64,000 bases of DNA. It comes from Hyphomicrobiales bacterium (GTDB lineage: Bacteria; Pseudomonadota; Alphaproteobacteria; Rhizobiales; Phreatobacteraceae). Location of the stretch: positions 310,001 through 374,000 of the forward strand of contig JAFKKV010000013.1 of assembly GCA_017304475.1 (NCBI GenBank), read 5' to 3'. Position numbers and translations under genes: made by a program. This document shows positions 44,041 through 53,025 of this stretch, one piece after another (positions within the stretch are counted from its first letter, which is position 1; every line of letters starts with the position of its first letter). The notes below the pieces were generated by a model, which had not been told where the DNA came from, searched no databases, and was given only the letters and a program-made list of their open reading frames with translations.

Positions 44041-45159
44041 TCAGGACGCCATCAGGTCGAGGAAGCGCTTGGTGACGGGAATGATGTTGGCGCCGTACCA
44101 GTCGGCGTTCTGCAGAACCATCAGCTTGCGATTGTCCGGATGACCCGGATTCTTCTTGCCCAAAGCCTCGCTATAGGTGCCGTCGGCGGCGGGATTGGCC
44201 GGGCCGTTGCCGAGCAGTTCCAGAAGCTTCACCTGGGCCTGCGGATCCTGCATGGAGGCCAGGAACTGCATGGCGGCCTTGCCGGCCGGATTGTTCTTGG
44301 TCACCGACATCACGCCGGGCTGCAGCATGCCCTGGTTGAAGGTGTAGCGGAACCGGCCGCCGGATTCCTCCTGCAGCAGATTGGCGCGGGTGTGCCAGAG
44401 CTGGCCCATGGTCACCTCGCCGTCGCGGAACAGCTGCTGGCTGCTGGCGCCGGTGTCCCACAGCACCAGATGATCCTTGATCTCGGCGATCTTCTTCAGG
44501 GCCCGGTCGACGTCGAGCGGGTAGAGCTTGTCGAGGGCGACGCCGTCGGCCAGCAGGGCCGCCTCCAGGGCGCCGGCCATGTATTTGTACAGAACCCGCT
44601 TGCCGGGGAACGCCTTCACGTCCCAGAAATCCGCCCAGCTCTGCGGGGTCTTGCCGCCGAAGGCGCGGCTGTCGAAGGTCAGGACCGAGCCGTAGACGAA
44701 AACGGTCGCGCCCCAGCGATAGTCCATGCCGGGCAGCGCCTTGGCCCGGTCGACAACGGAATAGTCGATCTCCTCGACCACGCCGGCCGCGCCGAGCGAG
44801 GCCTGGGTGCCGACGCCGCCGTCGATGATGTCCCAGGTGACGTTACGCGCCTGCACCATGGCGCGAACCCGGCCGGGCGACGGACCGGTGCCGTCCATGA
44901 CCACCTTGATGCCGGTCTTCGCGGTGAAGGGCTCGCCCCAGACCTTCTGATAGGCCGCCTCGGCGTCACCGCCCCACATGGCGAAGACGATTTCCTTGGC
45001 TGCCGCCTGCGCCTTGGCCGGCGCGATGCCGGCACCGATGCCGGCCGCGGCGAACAGGGCACCGAGGCCCAGCGCCTGCCGCCGGTCGATCGCGCCCGCC
45101 CCGGCCCGCTCCGCGGCGATCTGCAACGCATCGCTCAGATAGTCGCCTGCCTGCCTCAT
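44041..45159 (-). CDS. ABC transporter substrate-binding protein, PotD-like
   Basis: Periplasmic receptor of the polyamine-type importer, 372 residues. The export signal is internal to the first 52 residues: a charged start, then DRRQALGLGALFAAAGIGAGIAPAKAQA, twin-Arg-like. EIVFAMWGGDAEAAYQKVWGEPFTAKTGIKVVMDGTG and the late PVTKRFLDLM are typical of the PotD/extracellular-binding family 1. First gene of the five-gene operon and divergent from a GntR regulator. Confidence 0.88.
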   Translation of the reverse strand: MRQAGDYLSDALQIAAERAGAGAIDRRQALGLGALFAAAGIGAGIAPAKAQAAAKEIVFAMWGGDAEAAYQKVWGEPFTAKTGIKVVMDGTGPSPGRVRAMVQARNVTWDIIDGGVGTQASLGAAGVVEEIDYSVVDRAKALPGMDYRWGATVFVYGSVLTFDSRAFGGKTPQSWADFWDVKAFPGKRVLYKYMAGALEAALLADGVALDKLYPLDVDRALKKIAEIKDHLVLWDTGASSQQLFRDGEVTMGQLWHTRANLLQEESGGRFRYTFNQGMLQPGVMSVTKNNPAGKAAMQFLASMQDPQAQVKLLELLGNGPANPAADGTYSEALGKKNPGHPDNRKLMVLQNADWYGANIIPVTKRFLDLMAS

Positions 45160-45235
45160 GGTTCGCTCCTCCTGCTTGGCCTGCGCCGATGCCCATGCCG
45201 TGGCTCAGCCGCCGTTCTTGGTCATGCCCGTAAAA

Positions 45236-45247
45236 CTGACATGTCAG
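45236..45247. promoter_or_regulatory. Candidate GntR operator, copy 1
   Basis: CTGACATGTCAG is a perfect 12-base palindrome, 77 bases upstream of the binding-protein start codon in the shared control region. A near copy lies at 45355-45366 near the GntR gene. Two copies next to a GntR gene suggest that they are its operators. Confidence 0.65.
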
Positions 45248-45354
45248 ATTGCAATTGATTGCCGAAGCCGAAACCCTTGTCAATCGCGCGACATTGTCCA
45301 GTTTCGACACATATATCGATCATGCCGCGATCGGCCTGCTTTTCAATCCGCCGA

Positions 45355-45366
45355 TTGACATGTTAG
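45355..45366. promoter_or_regulatory. Candidate GntR operator, copy 2
   Basis: TTGACATGTTAG matches the perfect palindrome at 45236-45247 at 10 of 12 positions and lies 119 bases from it (start to start), 67 bases before the GntR start codon. Its TTGACA could also serve as a -35 element for the regulator gene, a layout that would give autorepression. Confidence 0.55.
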
Positions 45367-45432
45367 TCATGCAGCTTGAAACGACGACGCACGGCTCGCG
45401 CGGCCGTCGCCGCGGCGACGCCGGGGATATCG

Positions 45433-46143
45433 ATGGCAGGCCTGACAACCGCCCCCTCCATTCGCAAAGGGCTGGCCAAAAACCTCAAGGCCGCCAGTCC
45501 GAAGACCATGGCGGCCGAGGCCTATGCCCGGCTGGAGGAAATGATCATCCTGGGCAAGCTGACGCCGGATACGCGACTGTCGGAGCAGATGCTGGCCCAG
45601 GCGCTGGGTCTCGGCCGCACGCCGATCCGCGAAGCCCTGCAGAAGCTTCGCGAAAACCACCTGGTCGACATCCTGCCGCGCTCCGGGGTGTTCGTGACCA
45701 GGGTCGACTTCCGCAGCCAGCTACTGGTGATGGAAGTGCGGCATGACCTCGAAAGACTGGTGGCGCGCCGTGCCGCCCGGCGGGCCAGCGAAGCGGAACG
45801 GCAGAAATTCCTGCAGCTTGCGGCCGCCATGCGGCTCGCCGGCGAAACCCGCGACAAGCTGGCCCTGATGGCGGTCGACCGTCAGTTCAAGGAATTGTCG
45901 CTGCAGGCCGCCGCCAACAAATATCTGACCGCGGCGCTGGCCCCGATCCACGCCCATTCGCGCCGCTTCTATTTCACCCATCTGGAAACGACCAACGTGC
46001 CGATCGCGCTGTCGCATGCCGAAGCGATCGAGGCGATCGGCCGTGGCGACGAGACCGCGGCGGTCGCCGCGACCGAACTGTTCCTCGACGCGATGGAAAG
46101 CTTCACCAAGGCGGTCATCACCGCCGAGCTGGCCGAGGTCTGA
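45433..46143 (+). CDS. GntR-family regulator (FCD type)
   Basis: N-terminal winged helix (AEAYARLEEMIILGKLTPDTRLSEQMLAQALGLGRTPIREALQKLRENHLVDILPRSGVFVT) with the FadR-type TPIREAL recognition helix, then a helical FCD ligand domain (MAVDRQFKELSLQAAANKYL, ALSHAEAIEAIGRGDETAAVAATELFLDAME), 236 residues. ATG 45433 has GGGGA 5 bases upstream; the open frame extends upstream only to a TTG. Probably represses the divergent PotD-amidohydrolase operon and itself through the two palindromes. Confidence 0.9.
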   Translation: MAGLTTAPSIRKGLAKNLKAASPKTMAAEAYARLEEMIILGKLTPDTRLSEQMLAQALGLGRTPIREALQKLRENHLVDILPRSGVFVTRVDFRSQLLVMEVRHDLERLVARRAARRASEAERQKFLQLAAAMRLAGETRDKLALMAVDRQFKELSLQAAANKYLTAALAPIHAHSRRFYFTHLETTNVPIALSHAEAIEAIGRGDETAAVAATELFLDAMESFTKAVITAELAEV

Positions 46144-46163
46144 GACAGCCCAGTAGGCGCCCC

Positions 46164-47348
46164 TCAGGTACCCGCACCCCAGTTCGGATCGTTCAGCACG
46201 TCGTCCTGGTTCTCGCCCAAAGCCGGCGACCCGTGGGCGCCGTAGAGCCGCTCGCCGTTGATGATGATCGGCTGGCGCACGCTCGGCACCGTGCCGGCTT
46301 TGGTCTCGGGCGCCGGCAGGTCGACACGCATGCCCCGCGCGATGACCTGCGGATCCCTGAAAACTTCCGGCACCTTGTTGATCGGGCCGACCGGCACGCC
46401 GGCGGCTTCCAGCTTCTCGATCAGGTCCGCCTTGCTGAACAGCACGGTCCGGGCGATCAAGAGCGGCATCAGCTGATCGCGGTTGTTGACCCGCTGCTCG
46501 TTGTCGACGAAGCGCGGATCGGTCACGAGCTCGGGTACGCCCAGCACTTCGCAGGTCCGGCGATACTGGCCGTCATTGCCGGTCGCCAGGATGATATGGC
46601 CGTCGCTGACCGGCACCACCTGATAGGGCACGAGGTTCGCGTGGGCATTGCCCATGCGCTTGGGATCGATGCCGGCGATCATGTGGTTCATCGAGTGGTT
46701 CTGCAGCAAAGCCACCTGGGTATCGAGCAGCGCCATGTCGATATGGCTGCCCTCCCCGGTGGCGTCGCGGTGGCGCAGCGCCGCCAGGATGCCGACAGTG
46801 GAATAGACGCCGGTGAAGATGTCGGCATAGGCGACGCCGACCTTCTGCGGCTCGCCCTGCGGGTCGCCGGTGAGCGACATGATGCCGCCCATGCCCTGGA
46901 TGATGAAGTCATAACCCGGCCGCGGGGCATAGGGGCCGGTCTGGCCGAAGCCGGTGATCGAGCAATAGACGATGCGCGGATTGATCTTCTTGATGCTGGG
47001 ATAGTCGAGCCCGTATTTGACCAGGCCCCCGACCTTGAAATTCTCGATCACCACATCGGCATGATTGGCGAAGCGGCGAATGGTCGCCTGGTCGTCGGCG
47101 CTGTTGAAGTCGAGCGCGATCGAGCGCTTGCCGCGATTGGTCGAGTGGTAATAGGCCGAGCCGTGATAGCCGCCGTCCTTGTCCTCGACGAAGGGCGGCC
47201 CCCATTCGCGGGTGTCGTCGCCGACACCGGCGCGTTCCACCTTGACCACGTCGGCGCCGAGATCGGCGAGCAATTGCCCGCACCACGGACCAGCCAGCAC
47301 GCGCGCCAGTTCGAGCACACGCAAGCCGGCAAGAGGTTTCGTCGTCAT
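46164..47348 (-). CDS. Family III CoA-transferase, probable glutarate (succinyl-CoA) CoA-transferase
   Basis: CaiB/BaiF family enzyme, 394 residues. VLELARVLAGPWCGQLLADLGADVVKVE is the N-terminal signature, the catalytic Asp is in PRPGYDFIIQGMGG (D147), and GSHIDMALLDTQVALL follows. It lies 60 bases after a glutaryl-CoA dehydrogenase gene in the same operon, with a divergent LysR gene. That is the gcdG-gcdH-gcdR layout known from pseudomonads, where this enzyme moves CoA from succinyl-CoA to glutarate. Substrate is inferred from context; family members also act on formate/oxalate, carnitine and others. Confidence 0.88.
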   Translation of the reverse strand: MTTKPLAGLRVLELARVLAGPWCGQLLADLGADVVKVERAGVGDDTREWGPPFVEDKDGGYHGSAYYHSTNRGKRSIALDFNSADDQATIRRFANHADVVIENFKVGGLVKYGLDYPSIKKINPRIVYCSITGFGQTGPYAPRPGYDFIIQGMGGIMSLTGDPQGEPQKVGVAYADIFTGVYSTVGILAALRHRDATGEGSHIDMALLDTQVALLQNHSMNHMIAGIDPKRMGNAHANLVPYQVVPVSDGHIILATGNDGQYRRTCEVLGVPELVTDPRFVDNEQRVNNRDQLMPLLIARTVLFSKADLIEKLEAAGVPVGPINKVPEVFRDPQVIARGMRVDLPAPETKAGTVPSVRQPIIINGERLYGAHGSPALGENQDDVLNDPNWGAGT

Positions 47349-47408
47349 TGCCGGCTTGCTCCCGATGCGGTTGGTTGCTTGGTCACGTGTTCAGAAGAGC
47401 GCCTGGGC

Positions 47409-48623
47409 TCAGAAGAAAGCCTGCAGACCGGTGATCGCACGGCCGAGGATCAGCGCATGGACGTCATGCGTGCCCTCATAGGTGTTGACGGTCTCCAGGT
47501 TCTGCGCGTGGCGCATCACGTGATATTCGATCTGGATGCCGTTGCCGCCGTGCATGTCGCGGGCCTGGCGGGCGATGTCGAGCGCCTTGCCGCAATTGTT
47601 GCGCTTGACGATCGAGATCATCTCGGGCGCCGCCTTGCCTTCGTCGAACAGCCGGCCGACGCGCAGCGATGCCTGCAGGCCGAGCGAGATCTCGGTCTGC
47701 ATGTCCGCGAGCTTCTTCTGGAACAGCTGGGTCTGGGCCAGCGGCTTGTTGAACTGCTTGCGGTCGAGGCCATATTGGCGCGCCCGGTGGAAGCAATCCT
47801 CGGCAGCACCCAGCGCGCCCCAGGAAATGCCGTAGCGGGCGCGGTTGAGGCAGCCGAACGGCCCCTTCAGGCCGGAGACGTTGGGCAGCAGGTTTTCTTC
47901 CGGCACGATCACGCCGTCCATCACCACTTCGCCGGTGATGGAGGCGCGCAGCGACAGCTTGCCGCCGACCTTGGGCGCGGTCAGGCCTTTCATGCCCTTT
48001 TCCAGCACGAAGCCGCGGATCTTGTTGTCATGGGCCGCCGACTTCGCCCAGATGACGAAGACATCGGCGATGGGCGAGTTGGAGATCCACATTTTCGAGC
48101 CGGTCAGGCGATAGCCGTCGGCGACCTTCTCGGCGCGGGTCTTCATGCCGGCCGGATCCGAACCGGCATCGGGCTCGGTCAGGCCGAAGCAGCCGACCCA
48201 TTCGCCGGAAGCGAGCTTGGGCAGGTATTTCTTGCGCTGCTCTTCCGAGCCATAGGCATAGATCGGATACATGACCAGCGAGGACTGCACGCTCATCATC
48301 GAGCGATAACCGGAATCGACCCGCTCGATCTCACGCGCCACCAGGCCGTAGCTGACGTAATTGGCGCCGGCGCCGCCATATTCCTCCGGCACTGTCGGTC
48401 CGAGGAAACCCATCTCGCCCATCTCGTTGAAGATCGAGCGATCGGTCTTTTCCTCCAGATACATGTCGGAGACCCGCGGCATCAGCTTTTCCTGCGCATA
48501 GGCGCGGGCCGCGTCGCGGATCAGCCGCTCGTCCTCGCTCAGCTGGTCATTGAGCAGGAAGGCGTCATCCCAGGAGAATTCGGCGAGGTCCGGACGGTCC
48601 TTGGCTTTCAGCTGAGCGGCCAT
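47409..48623 (-). CDS. gcdH: Glutaryl-CoA dehydrogenase
   Basis: FAD enzyme oxidising and decarboxylating glutaryl-CoA to crotonyl-CoA. The GCDH hallmarks are all present: the substrate-binding Arg region [58 protein letters not shown], and the C-terminal [19 protein letters not shown] with the catalytic Glu (about E383). 404 residues, normal length. ATG 48623 has AGGAG 8 bases upstream. First gene of the gcdH-gcdG operon. Confidence 0.95.
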   Translation of the reverse strand: MAAQLKAKDRPDLAEFSWDDAFLLNDQLSEDERLIRDAARAYAQEKLMPRVSDMYLEEKTDRSIFNEMGEMGFLGPTVPEEYGGAGANYVSYGLVAREIERVDSGYRSMMSVQSSLVMYPIYAYGSEEQRKKYLPKLASGEWVGCFGLTEPDAGSDPAGMKTRAEKVADGYRLTGSKMWISNSPIADVFVIWAKSAAHDNKIRGFVLEKGMKGLTAPKVGGKLSLRASITGEVVMDGVIVPEENLLPNVSGLKGPFGCLNRARYGISWGALGAAEDCFHRARQYGLDRKQFNKPLAQTQLFQKKLADMQTEISLGLQASLRVGRLFDEGKAAPEMISIVKRNNCGKALDIARQARDMHGGNGIQIEYHVMRHAQNLETVNTYEGTHDVHALILGRAITGLQAFF

Positions 48624-48780
48624 GAAACATTCTCCTTGAGGTTTGCGCTCGCCGGCGACACCTGACGGCGCCTGCCGGAGAGACTGCGGTTCTTCCCATG
48701 CGGTTGGCGCTCCCTTACAGGTGGACGGCGCCGGCGAAAAGCGACATGTTCGACAAAGATCATTCCAAACAGGAATGGAT

Positions 48781-49707
48781 ATGCTTCGACGCAGTTTCCT
48801 CCCGGGGGTCGGCAATCTCCTGGCCTTCGAGGCGGCCGCCCGCCATGGCAGCATATCGCGGGCCGCGGAGGAACTGCATCTGACGCAGAGCGCGGTGTCG
48901 CGCCAGATCCTGCACCTGGAAGCGACGCTCGGGGTAGCGCTGTTTCACCGGGTGCGCCGGCGCATCGTGCTGACCGATGCCGGCCGGATCTATGCCAGCG
49001 ACCTTCGCCAGGCGCTGACCGGCGTGTCGGACGCGACCCACAAGATGATGGCCTATGCCGGCGCCGGCGGCGTGCTCGACCTCGCCGTCTTGCCGACTTT
49101 CGCGGCGCGCTGGCTCTTGCCGCGGCTGCCGGGCTTCCTTGCCGGGAACCCGGACGTGATCGTCAATTGCACCGCCCGCGTCGCGCCCTTCGATTTCGCC
49201 CAGGAGCCGTTCGATGCGGCGATCCATGTCGGCCAGCCGGACTGGGCCGGCGCCGTCTGCGAGCCGCTGATGATCGAGGAGAGCGTGCCGGTCTGCAGCC
49301 CGCGCTACCGCGCAGCCCAGGCGATCGAGGCCCCCGCCGATCTCATTCGGGCGAGCCTGCTGCAGCAGATGACCCGGCCGACCGCCTGGGCGGAATGGTT
49401 CGAACAGGCCGGCGTCGAAGCCCCCCAGGCATTGCGCGGCCATCGCTTCGAGCAGTTCTCCATGGTCGCCGAGGCGGCGGTCGCCGGCATCGGCGTCGGC
49501 CTGGTGCCGCATATCCTGGTCGAGGCGGATCTCGCCGCCGGCAGGCTGGAAGTGCTGTTCCCGCAGACCCTGGTCTCGACCAAGGCCTATTATTTCGTTT
49601 GCCCCGAACACAAGGCCGAGGCCCCGCTGGTCAAGGCGTTTCGCGACTGGATCGTCCGGGAAGCGAAAGCGGCCGGCATGCGGCAACCTGCCCGCCTTCC
49701 GACTTGA
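48781..49707 (+). CDS. LysR-family regulator (GcdR/GcvA-like)
   Basis: LysR regulator of 308 residues with [59 protein letters not shown] and a sensor domain of the GcvA type ([23 protein letters not shown]). It is divergent from gcdH and matches the position of gcdR, the glutarate-responsive activator. ATG 48781 has AGGA 6 bases upstream. TGTTCGACA in the divergent region is a possible half-symmetric LysR site. Substrate response is inferred. Confidence 0.9.
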   Translation: MLRRSFLPGVGNLLAFEAAARHGSISRAAEELHLTQSAVSRQILHLEATLGVALFHRVRRRIVLTDAGRIYASDLRQALTGVSDATHKMMAYAGAGGVLDLAVLPTFAARWLLPRLPGFLAGNPDVIVNCTARVAPFDFAQEPFDAAIHVGQPDWAGAVCEPLMIEESVPVCSPRYRAAQAIEAPADLIRASLLQQMTRPTAWAEWFEQAGVEAPQALRGHRFEQFSMVAEAAVAGIGVGLVPHILVEADLAAGRLEVLFPQTLVSTKAYYFVCPEHKAEAPLVKAFRDWIVREAKAAGMRQPARLPT

Positions 49708-49722
49708 GACGGACCGGCCTTC

Positions 49723-49751
49723 TTGAAATGTCCGGCAAATTACCGTACACT
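49723..49751 (+). promoter_or_regulatory. Promoter of the toxin-antitoxin operon
   Basis: TTGAAA (49723-49728) and TACACT (49746-49751) are spaced by exactly 17 bases, 18 bases before the antitoxin start codon. The strong AAGGAGGAG ribosome-binding site (49754-49762) follows. This short leader leaves room for direct autorepression by the ribbon-helix-helix antitoxin. Confidence 0.6.
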
Positions 49752-49768
49752 CCAAGGAGGAGTGAAAC

Positions 49769-50056
49769 ATGGCCCAGAACTCTACTCGTTCCACCCGGCT
49801 CGAGGCACGGGTCTCGCCGGACGCGCTTGCGGTCCTGAAGCGCGCCGCTGAAATCCAGGGGCGCAGCCTCAGTGACTTCGTCGTTGCAGCGGCCCAGGAG
49901 GCGGCACAAAAGACGATCGCCGAAACACAGATCATCCGGCTTTCGGTCGATGATCAGCGTGCGCTTGCGCAAGCACTGCTCAATCCGCCCGAACCCACCG
50001 CTGCCCTGCGCCGCGCCCGCGATGCCCATCATCGCCTGGTGCTGGAATCGCGGTGA
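49769..50056 (+). CDS. DUF1778 (TacA-like) ribbon-helix-helix antitoxin
   Basis: 95 residues. The N-terminal RHH domain is STRLEARVSPDALAVLKRAAEIQGRSLSDFVVAAAQEAA. The C-terminal tail (IIRLSVDDQRALAQALLNPPEPTAALRRARD) is the part that wraps and inhibits the acetyltransferase toxin in TacA-type systems. Its TGA overlaps the toxin's GTG start (GTGA), as in other TacAT operons. Also expected to repress its own promoter. Confidence 0.92.
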   Translation: MAQNSTRSTRLEARVSPDALAVLKRAAEIQGRSLSDFVVAAAQEAAQKTIAETQIIRLSVDDQRALAQALLNPPEPTAALRRARDAHHRLVLESR

Positions 50057-50556
50057 CGGCGTCATTCATTATCCGATCCCTCGCGCCCGAGCATGACCGC
50101 CAGGCTTTCTCCTGCGGCGTCGATGCGCTCGACCGCTACATGCAAAATCAGGCCGGCCAGGATGTGCGACGTCGCATTTCGAACTGCTTTATCGCCTCGC
50201 CGGCAGAAGGCGCCGTCATCGCCGGATACTACACGCTGGCTGCCACGAGCATTCCGGTCCTCGACCTGCCGGAGGCCGAGACCAAACGCCTGCCGCGCTA
50301 TCCAGTGCTCCCGGCAGCCCTGATCGGCAGGCTCGCCGTCGATCGCCGCTATCGCGGACGAGACCTCGGCGCGGCGCTTCTGTTCGATGCCATCCAGCGG
50401 GCCGTGCGGGCCGAGGCTGCGGTGTTCACGATGGTGGTCGACGCCAAGGATGAAGGCGCGGCGGCCTTCTACCGGCATTTCGGCTTCACGCCCTTCGCCA
50501 GCCGCCCGATGAGCCTGTTCCTGCCCATAGCTACCGCCATGAAGCTGCTGGGCTGA
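50053..50556 (+). CDS. GNAT acetyltransferase toxin (TacT-like)
   Basis: 167 residues, GCN5-related N-acetyltransferase. TacT-type toxins acetylate aminoacyl-tRNA and stop translation. Features: FSCGVDALDRYMQNQAGQDVRRRISNCFIA (the family's N-terminal pattern), acetyl-CoA loop LAVDRRYRGRDLGAALL, and the catalytic Tyr region AAAFYRHFGFTPF. Starts with GTG inside the antitoxin stop, so translation is coupled. The pair sits between gcdR and the aldehyde dehydrogenase as a two-gene insertion-like module. Confidence 0.92.
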   Translation: MTASFIIRSLAPEHDRQAFSCGVDALDRYMQNQAGQDVRRRISNCFIASPAEGAVIAGYYTLAATSIPVLDLPEAETKRLPRYPVLPAALIGRLAVDRRYRGRDLGAALLFDAIQRAVRAEAAVFTMVVDAKDEGAAAFYRHFGFTPFASRPMSLFLPIATAMKLLG

Positions 50557-50720
50557 TCGGACATCCAAAAGGAAAGACCCCGGCGCGACGTGCATCCCAT
50601 TCCAGTGACAGGTCGCGTCCTCGTGCAAGCCTTAAAGGACGGCCGGCCACTATGTGGCGCACAGGTTCGATCCAAGACGATCTCGCCGACGACCGAATTG
50701 CAGATCACCTGGCCCGCACC

Positions 50721-50758
50721 AAAAAGAACGGCTCCCGCTTCGTTCGAAACGGGAGCCG
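50721..50758 (-). terminator. Rho-independent terminator of the aldehyde dehydrogenase gene
   Basis: Read on the minus strand, CGGCTCCCG ... CGGGAGCCG forms a 9-bp stem (50729-50737 with 50750-50758), with inner TTCG/CGAA pairing, followed by TTCTTTTT (50721-50728). It begins 38 bases after the aldehyde dehydrogenase stop. The rest of the gap 50557-50796 holds no gene that I can support. Confidence 0.8.
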
Positions 50759-50796
50759 CGCTGGTCAATCGGCGGCGGTACGCGCCGCCCGTCAGA

Positions 50797-52224
50797 TCAC
50801 TGGTGGCCGAACATCGACTTGACCTCGAGGAAATCCTCGAAGCCGTAGCGGCCCCATTCGCGGCCGTTGCCGGACTGCTTGTAGCCGCCGAAGGGCGCGG
50901 CCAGGTCGCCACCGGCGCCGTTGATATGGACCATGCCGGCGCGGATGCGGCGGGCCACGGTGCGGGCATGGTCGAGATCGCCCGAGGTGACGTAGCTCGA
51001 CAGGCCGTAGACCGTGTCATTGGCGATCTCGATCGCCTCTTCCTCGGTCTTGTAGGGCAGGATCGACAGGACCGGCCCGAAGATTTCCTCGCGGGCGATG
51101 GTCATCGAATTGGTGACGTCGGCGAAGATGGTCGGGCGGATATAATAGCCCTTGTTCAGGCCGGAGGGCCGGCCGGTGCCGCCGGTGACCAGGCGCGCGC
51201 CCTCGGCGATGCCCTGCTCGATCAGCTTCTGGATCTTGGCGAACTGCACGTCGCTGGCGACCGGGCCGATAGTGGTGGTTTCGGCGCGGGGATCGCCGAC
51301 CACCGTCTGCTCGGCGACGCCGCGGGCAATGGCGATCACCTCTTCCTGCCGGTCGGCCGGCACCAGCATGCGGGTCGGCGCGTTGCAGGACTGGCCGCTA
51401 TTGCCGAAGCAGGAGCGGGCGCCGTGGGTGATGGCGCGGGTGAAATCGGCATCGGCCAGGATGATGTTCGGCGACTTGCCGCCGAGTTCCTGGGACACGC
51501 GCTTGACCGTGTCGGCGGCCGCCTTGGCGACCAGGATGCCGGCGCGGGTCGAGCCGGTGAACGACACCATGTCGATATCGGGATGGCTCGACAGGCGGTG
51601 GCCGACGCTGGCACCGTCGCCATTGACCATGTTGTAGACACCGGCGGGAACGCCCGCCTCATGCATGATCTCGGTGAAGACCAGGCCGGAAACCGGGGCG
51701 ATCTCGCTGGGTTTGAGCACCATGGTGCAGCCGGTGGCGAGCGCCGGGCCGACCTTGCAGCCGATCTGGTTCATCGGCCAGTTCCACGGCGTGATCAGGC
51801 CGACCACGCCGACCGGCTCGCGCGTCACCATGGTCTTGTTGATCATCTCGTCGAATTCATAGGTCTTCAGCACTTCGAGCGCCTGGGCGAGATGGCCGAG
51901 GCCGGCGCCGACATGGGCCGACTTGGCAAGCGACATGGGCGCGCCCATCTCGCGGGAGATGGCCTCGGCCATGTCACCCGCGCGCTTCTTGTAGACGGCG
52001 ACGACCTGCTCGAGCAGCTCGATGCGCTCCTTGCGGCTGGTGCGCGAGAACGAGGCAAAGGCCTTCTTGGCGGCGGCGATCGCCTTGTCGGCATCCTCGA
52101 CGGTGCCGAGCGCGATCTTGGTGAAGGCCTCTTCGGTGGCCGGATCAAACACATCGAGCGTCACGGTGCTGATCGGGGCGACCCAGGCGCCGTTGATGTA
52201 AAATTCGAGATTGTGCTGCGACAT
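50797..52224 (-). CDS. Aldehyde dehydrogenase (NAD(P)-dependent)
   Basis: Oxidises an aldehyde to the acid, 475 residues. TPWNWPMNQI, Lys in VLKPSEIAP (K171), GSTRAG, the general base Glu in SQELGGKSPNI (E246) and the catalytic Cys in GNSGQSCNAPTR (C280) are all present; PFGGYKQSGNGREWG closes the family pattern. The Cys motif is not the GabD form (GQTC), so succinate-semialdehyde is not certain. By context, glutarate- or succinate-semialdehyde is plausible. ATG 52224 has AAGGAAA 6 bases upstream. A near-copy of the XRE-cupin operator lies about 90 bases upstream of the start. Confidence 0.9.
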   Translation of the reverse strand: MSQHNLEFYINGAWVAPISTVTLDVFDPATEEAFTKIALGTVEDADKAIAAAKKAFASFSRTSRKERIELLEQVVAVYKKRAGDMAEAISREMGAPMSLAKSAHVGAGLGHLAQALEVLKTYEFDEMINKTMVTREPVGVVGLITPWNWPMNQIGCKVGPALATGCTMVLKPSEIAPVSGLVFTEIMHEAGVPAGVYNMVNGDGASVGHRLSSHPDIDMVSFTGSTRAGILVAKAAADTVKRVSQELGGKSPNIILADADFTRAITHGARSCFGNSGQSCNAPTRMLVPADRQEEVIAIARGVAEQTVVGDPRAETTTIGPVASDVQFAKIQKLIEQGIAEGARLVTGGTGRPSGLNKGYYIRPTIFADVTNSMTIAREEIFGPVLSILPYKTEEEAIEIANDTVYGLSSYVTSGDLDHARTVARRIRAGMVHINGAGGDLAAPFGGYKQSGNGREWGRYGFEDFLEVKSMFGHQ

Positions 52225-52314
52225 GGTGCGTTTCCTTGGGGTATCGAGAAAGCCTGAGGTCTGGAAGAGCCGTAATGTCTCGGGACGGTATGATATCTCT
52301 TGGAAGCTGGAACT

Positions 52315-52330
52315 GCTCAAAATTTCATAC
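52315..52330. promoter_or_regulatory. Degenerate copy of the XRE-cupin operator upstream of the aldehyde dehydrogenase
   Basis: GCTCAAAATTTCATAC shares its first 11 bases with the perfect palindrome GCTCAAAATTTTGAGC at 53026-53041. It lies between the aldehyde dehydrogenase gene and the end of the regulator gene, in an AT-rich patch. This could be a second, weaker site through which the regulator controls the dehydrogenase. Confidence 0.45.
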
Positions 52331-52374
52331 AGAGGCAAAGCGATTGCAAATTCATCCGGCGCAACGACCGCCGC

Positions 52375-52950
52375 CTACAAATAGGGCGGCGTGCAGGCGC
52401 TGACCACCTCGCAAGGCTCACTGCCGACATTCCTGAAACGGTGAGGTGTCTGGCTGTCGAACAGATAGGCCTCACCCGCCTTCAGCACGCGCACCGATTG
52501 CCCGACCGTGATCTCGAGCTGGCCCGAAATGACCACCCCGCCCTCTTTCGAGGCATGCGCCAGCATGGCCTTGCCGGTATCGGCGCCCGGTTCGTAGATC
52601 TCGTGCAGGATCTGCAGGTTGTTGGCACGAGCATCGCCCACCTGCTTGAAGGTGATGCGCCCCTTCTTGCTCTTCATGGCGCCCGGAATGATCGATGTCA
52701 GGTCGATCAACTCGTCATGGCCGAAGAAGACCTTGTCCTGCTGCGGCGGTTCTGCGCTGAAAAAATCGACGAAATTCACCGCAAGACCATCGAGAATCTT
52801 GCGCAGCGAGGCAACCGACGGGCTCGACTTGTTCTGCTCGACAGTGGCGATCAGACCATGCGGCACGCCCGCCCGCGTCGCCAGTTCGCGCTGCGACAGA
52901 CCAGCTGCTGCTCGAAGCTCCCGCAGTCGCGCACCGACGTCGAAATCCAT
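52375..52950 (-). CDS. XRE-family regulator with cupin domain (PuuR-like)
   Basis: 191 residues. An N-terminal lambda-repressor type HTH (RLRELRAAAGLSQRELATRAGVPHGLIATVEQNKSSPSVASLRKIL) is joined to a C-terminal cupin barrel (EIYEPGADTGKAMLAHASKEGGVVISGQLEITVGQSVRVLKAGEAYLFDSQTPHRFRNVG). PuuR, the putrescine/GABA-pathway repressor, has this architecture. ATG 52950 has AGGGAA 6-7 bases upstream. It lies between the aldehyde dehydrogenase and the divergent GabT-type gene, and probably represses both. Confidence 0.9.
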   Translation of the reverse strand: MDFDVGARLRELRAAAGLSQRELATRAGVPHGLIATVEQNKSSPSVASLRKILDGLAVNFVDFFSAEPPQQDKVFFGHDELIDLTSIIPGAMKSKKGRITFKQVGDARANNLQILHEIYEPGADTGKAMLAHASKEGGVVISGQLEITVGQSVRVLKAGEAYLFDSQTPHRFRNVGSEPCEVVSACTPPYL

Positions 52951-53025
52951 CACCGTTTCCCTAAAGCCCAAGCGCGGTGAGCGCCCCATTGACCCGCAGC
53001 ATAGTTGCCGTGCATTTTGCTGTCT

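Noticed and set aside
46233..48665. Plus-strand frame of about 800 codons opposite the CoA-transferase and gcdH
   Set aside because: Spans two real genes and their gap, without motifs; a GC-skew shadow.
48643..48780. Longer N-terminus for the LysR regulator next to gcdH
   Set aside because: The extra codons lack LysR features and overlap the promoter region; ATG 48781 has a well-placed ribosome-binding site.
50590..52257. Plus-strand frame opposite the aldehyde dehydrogenase
   Set aside because: Also runs across a clear terminator; the dehydrogenase motifs are on the minus strand.
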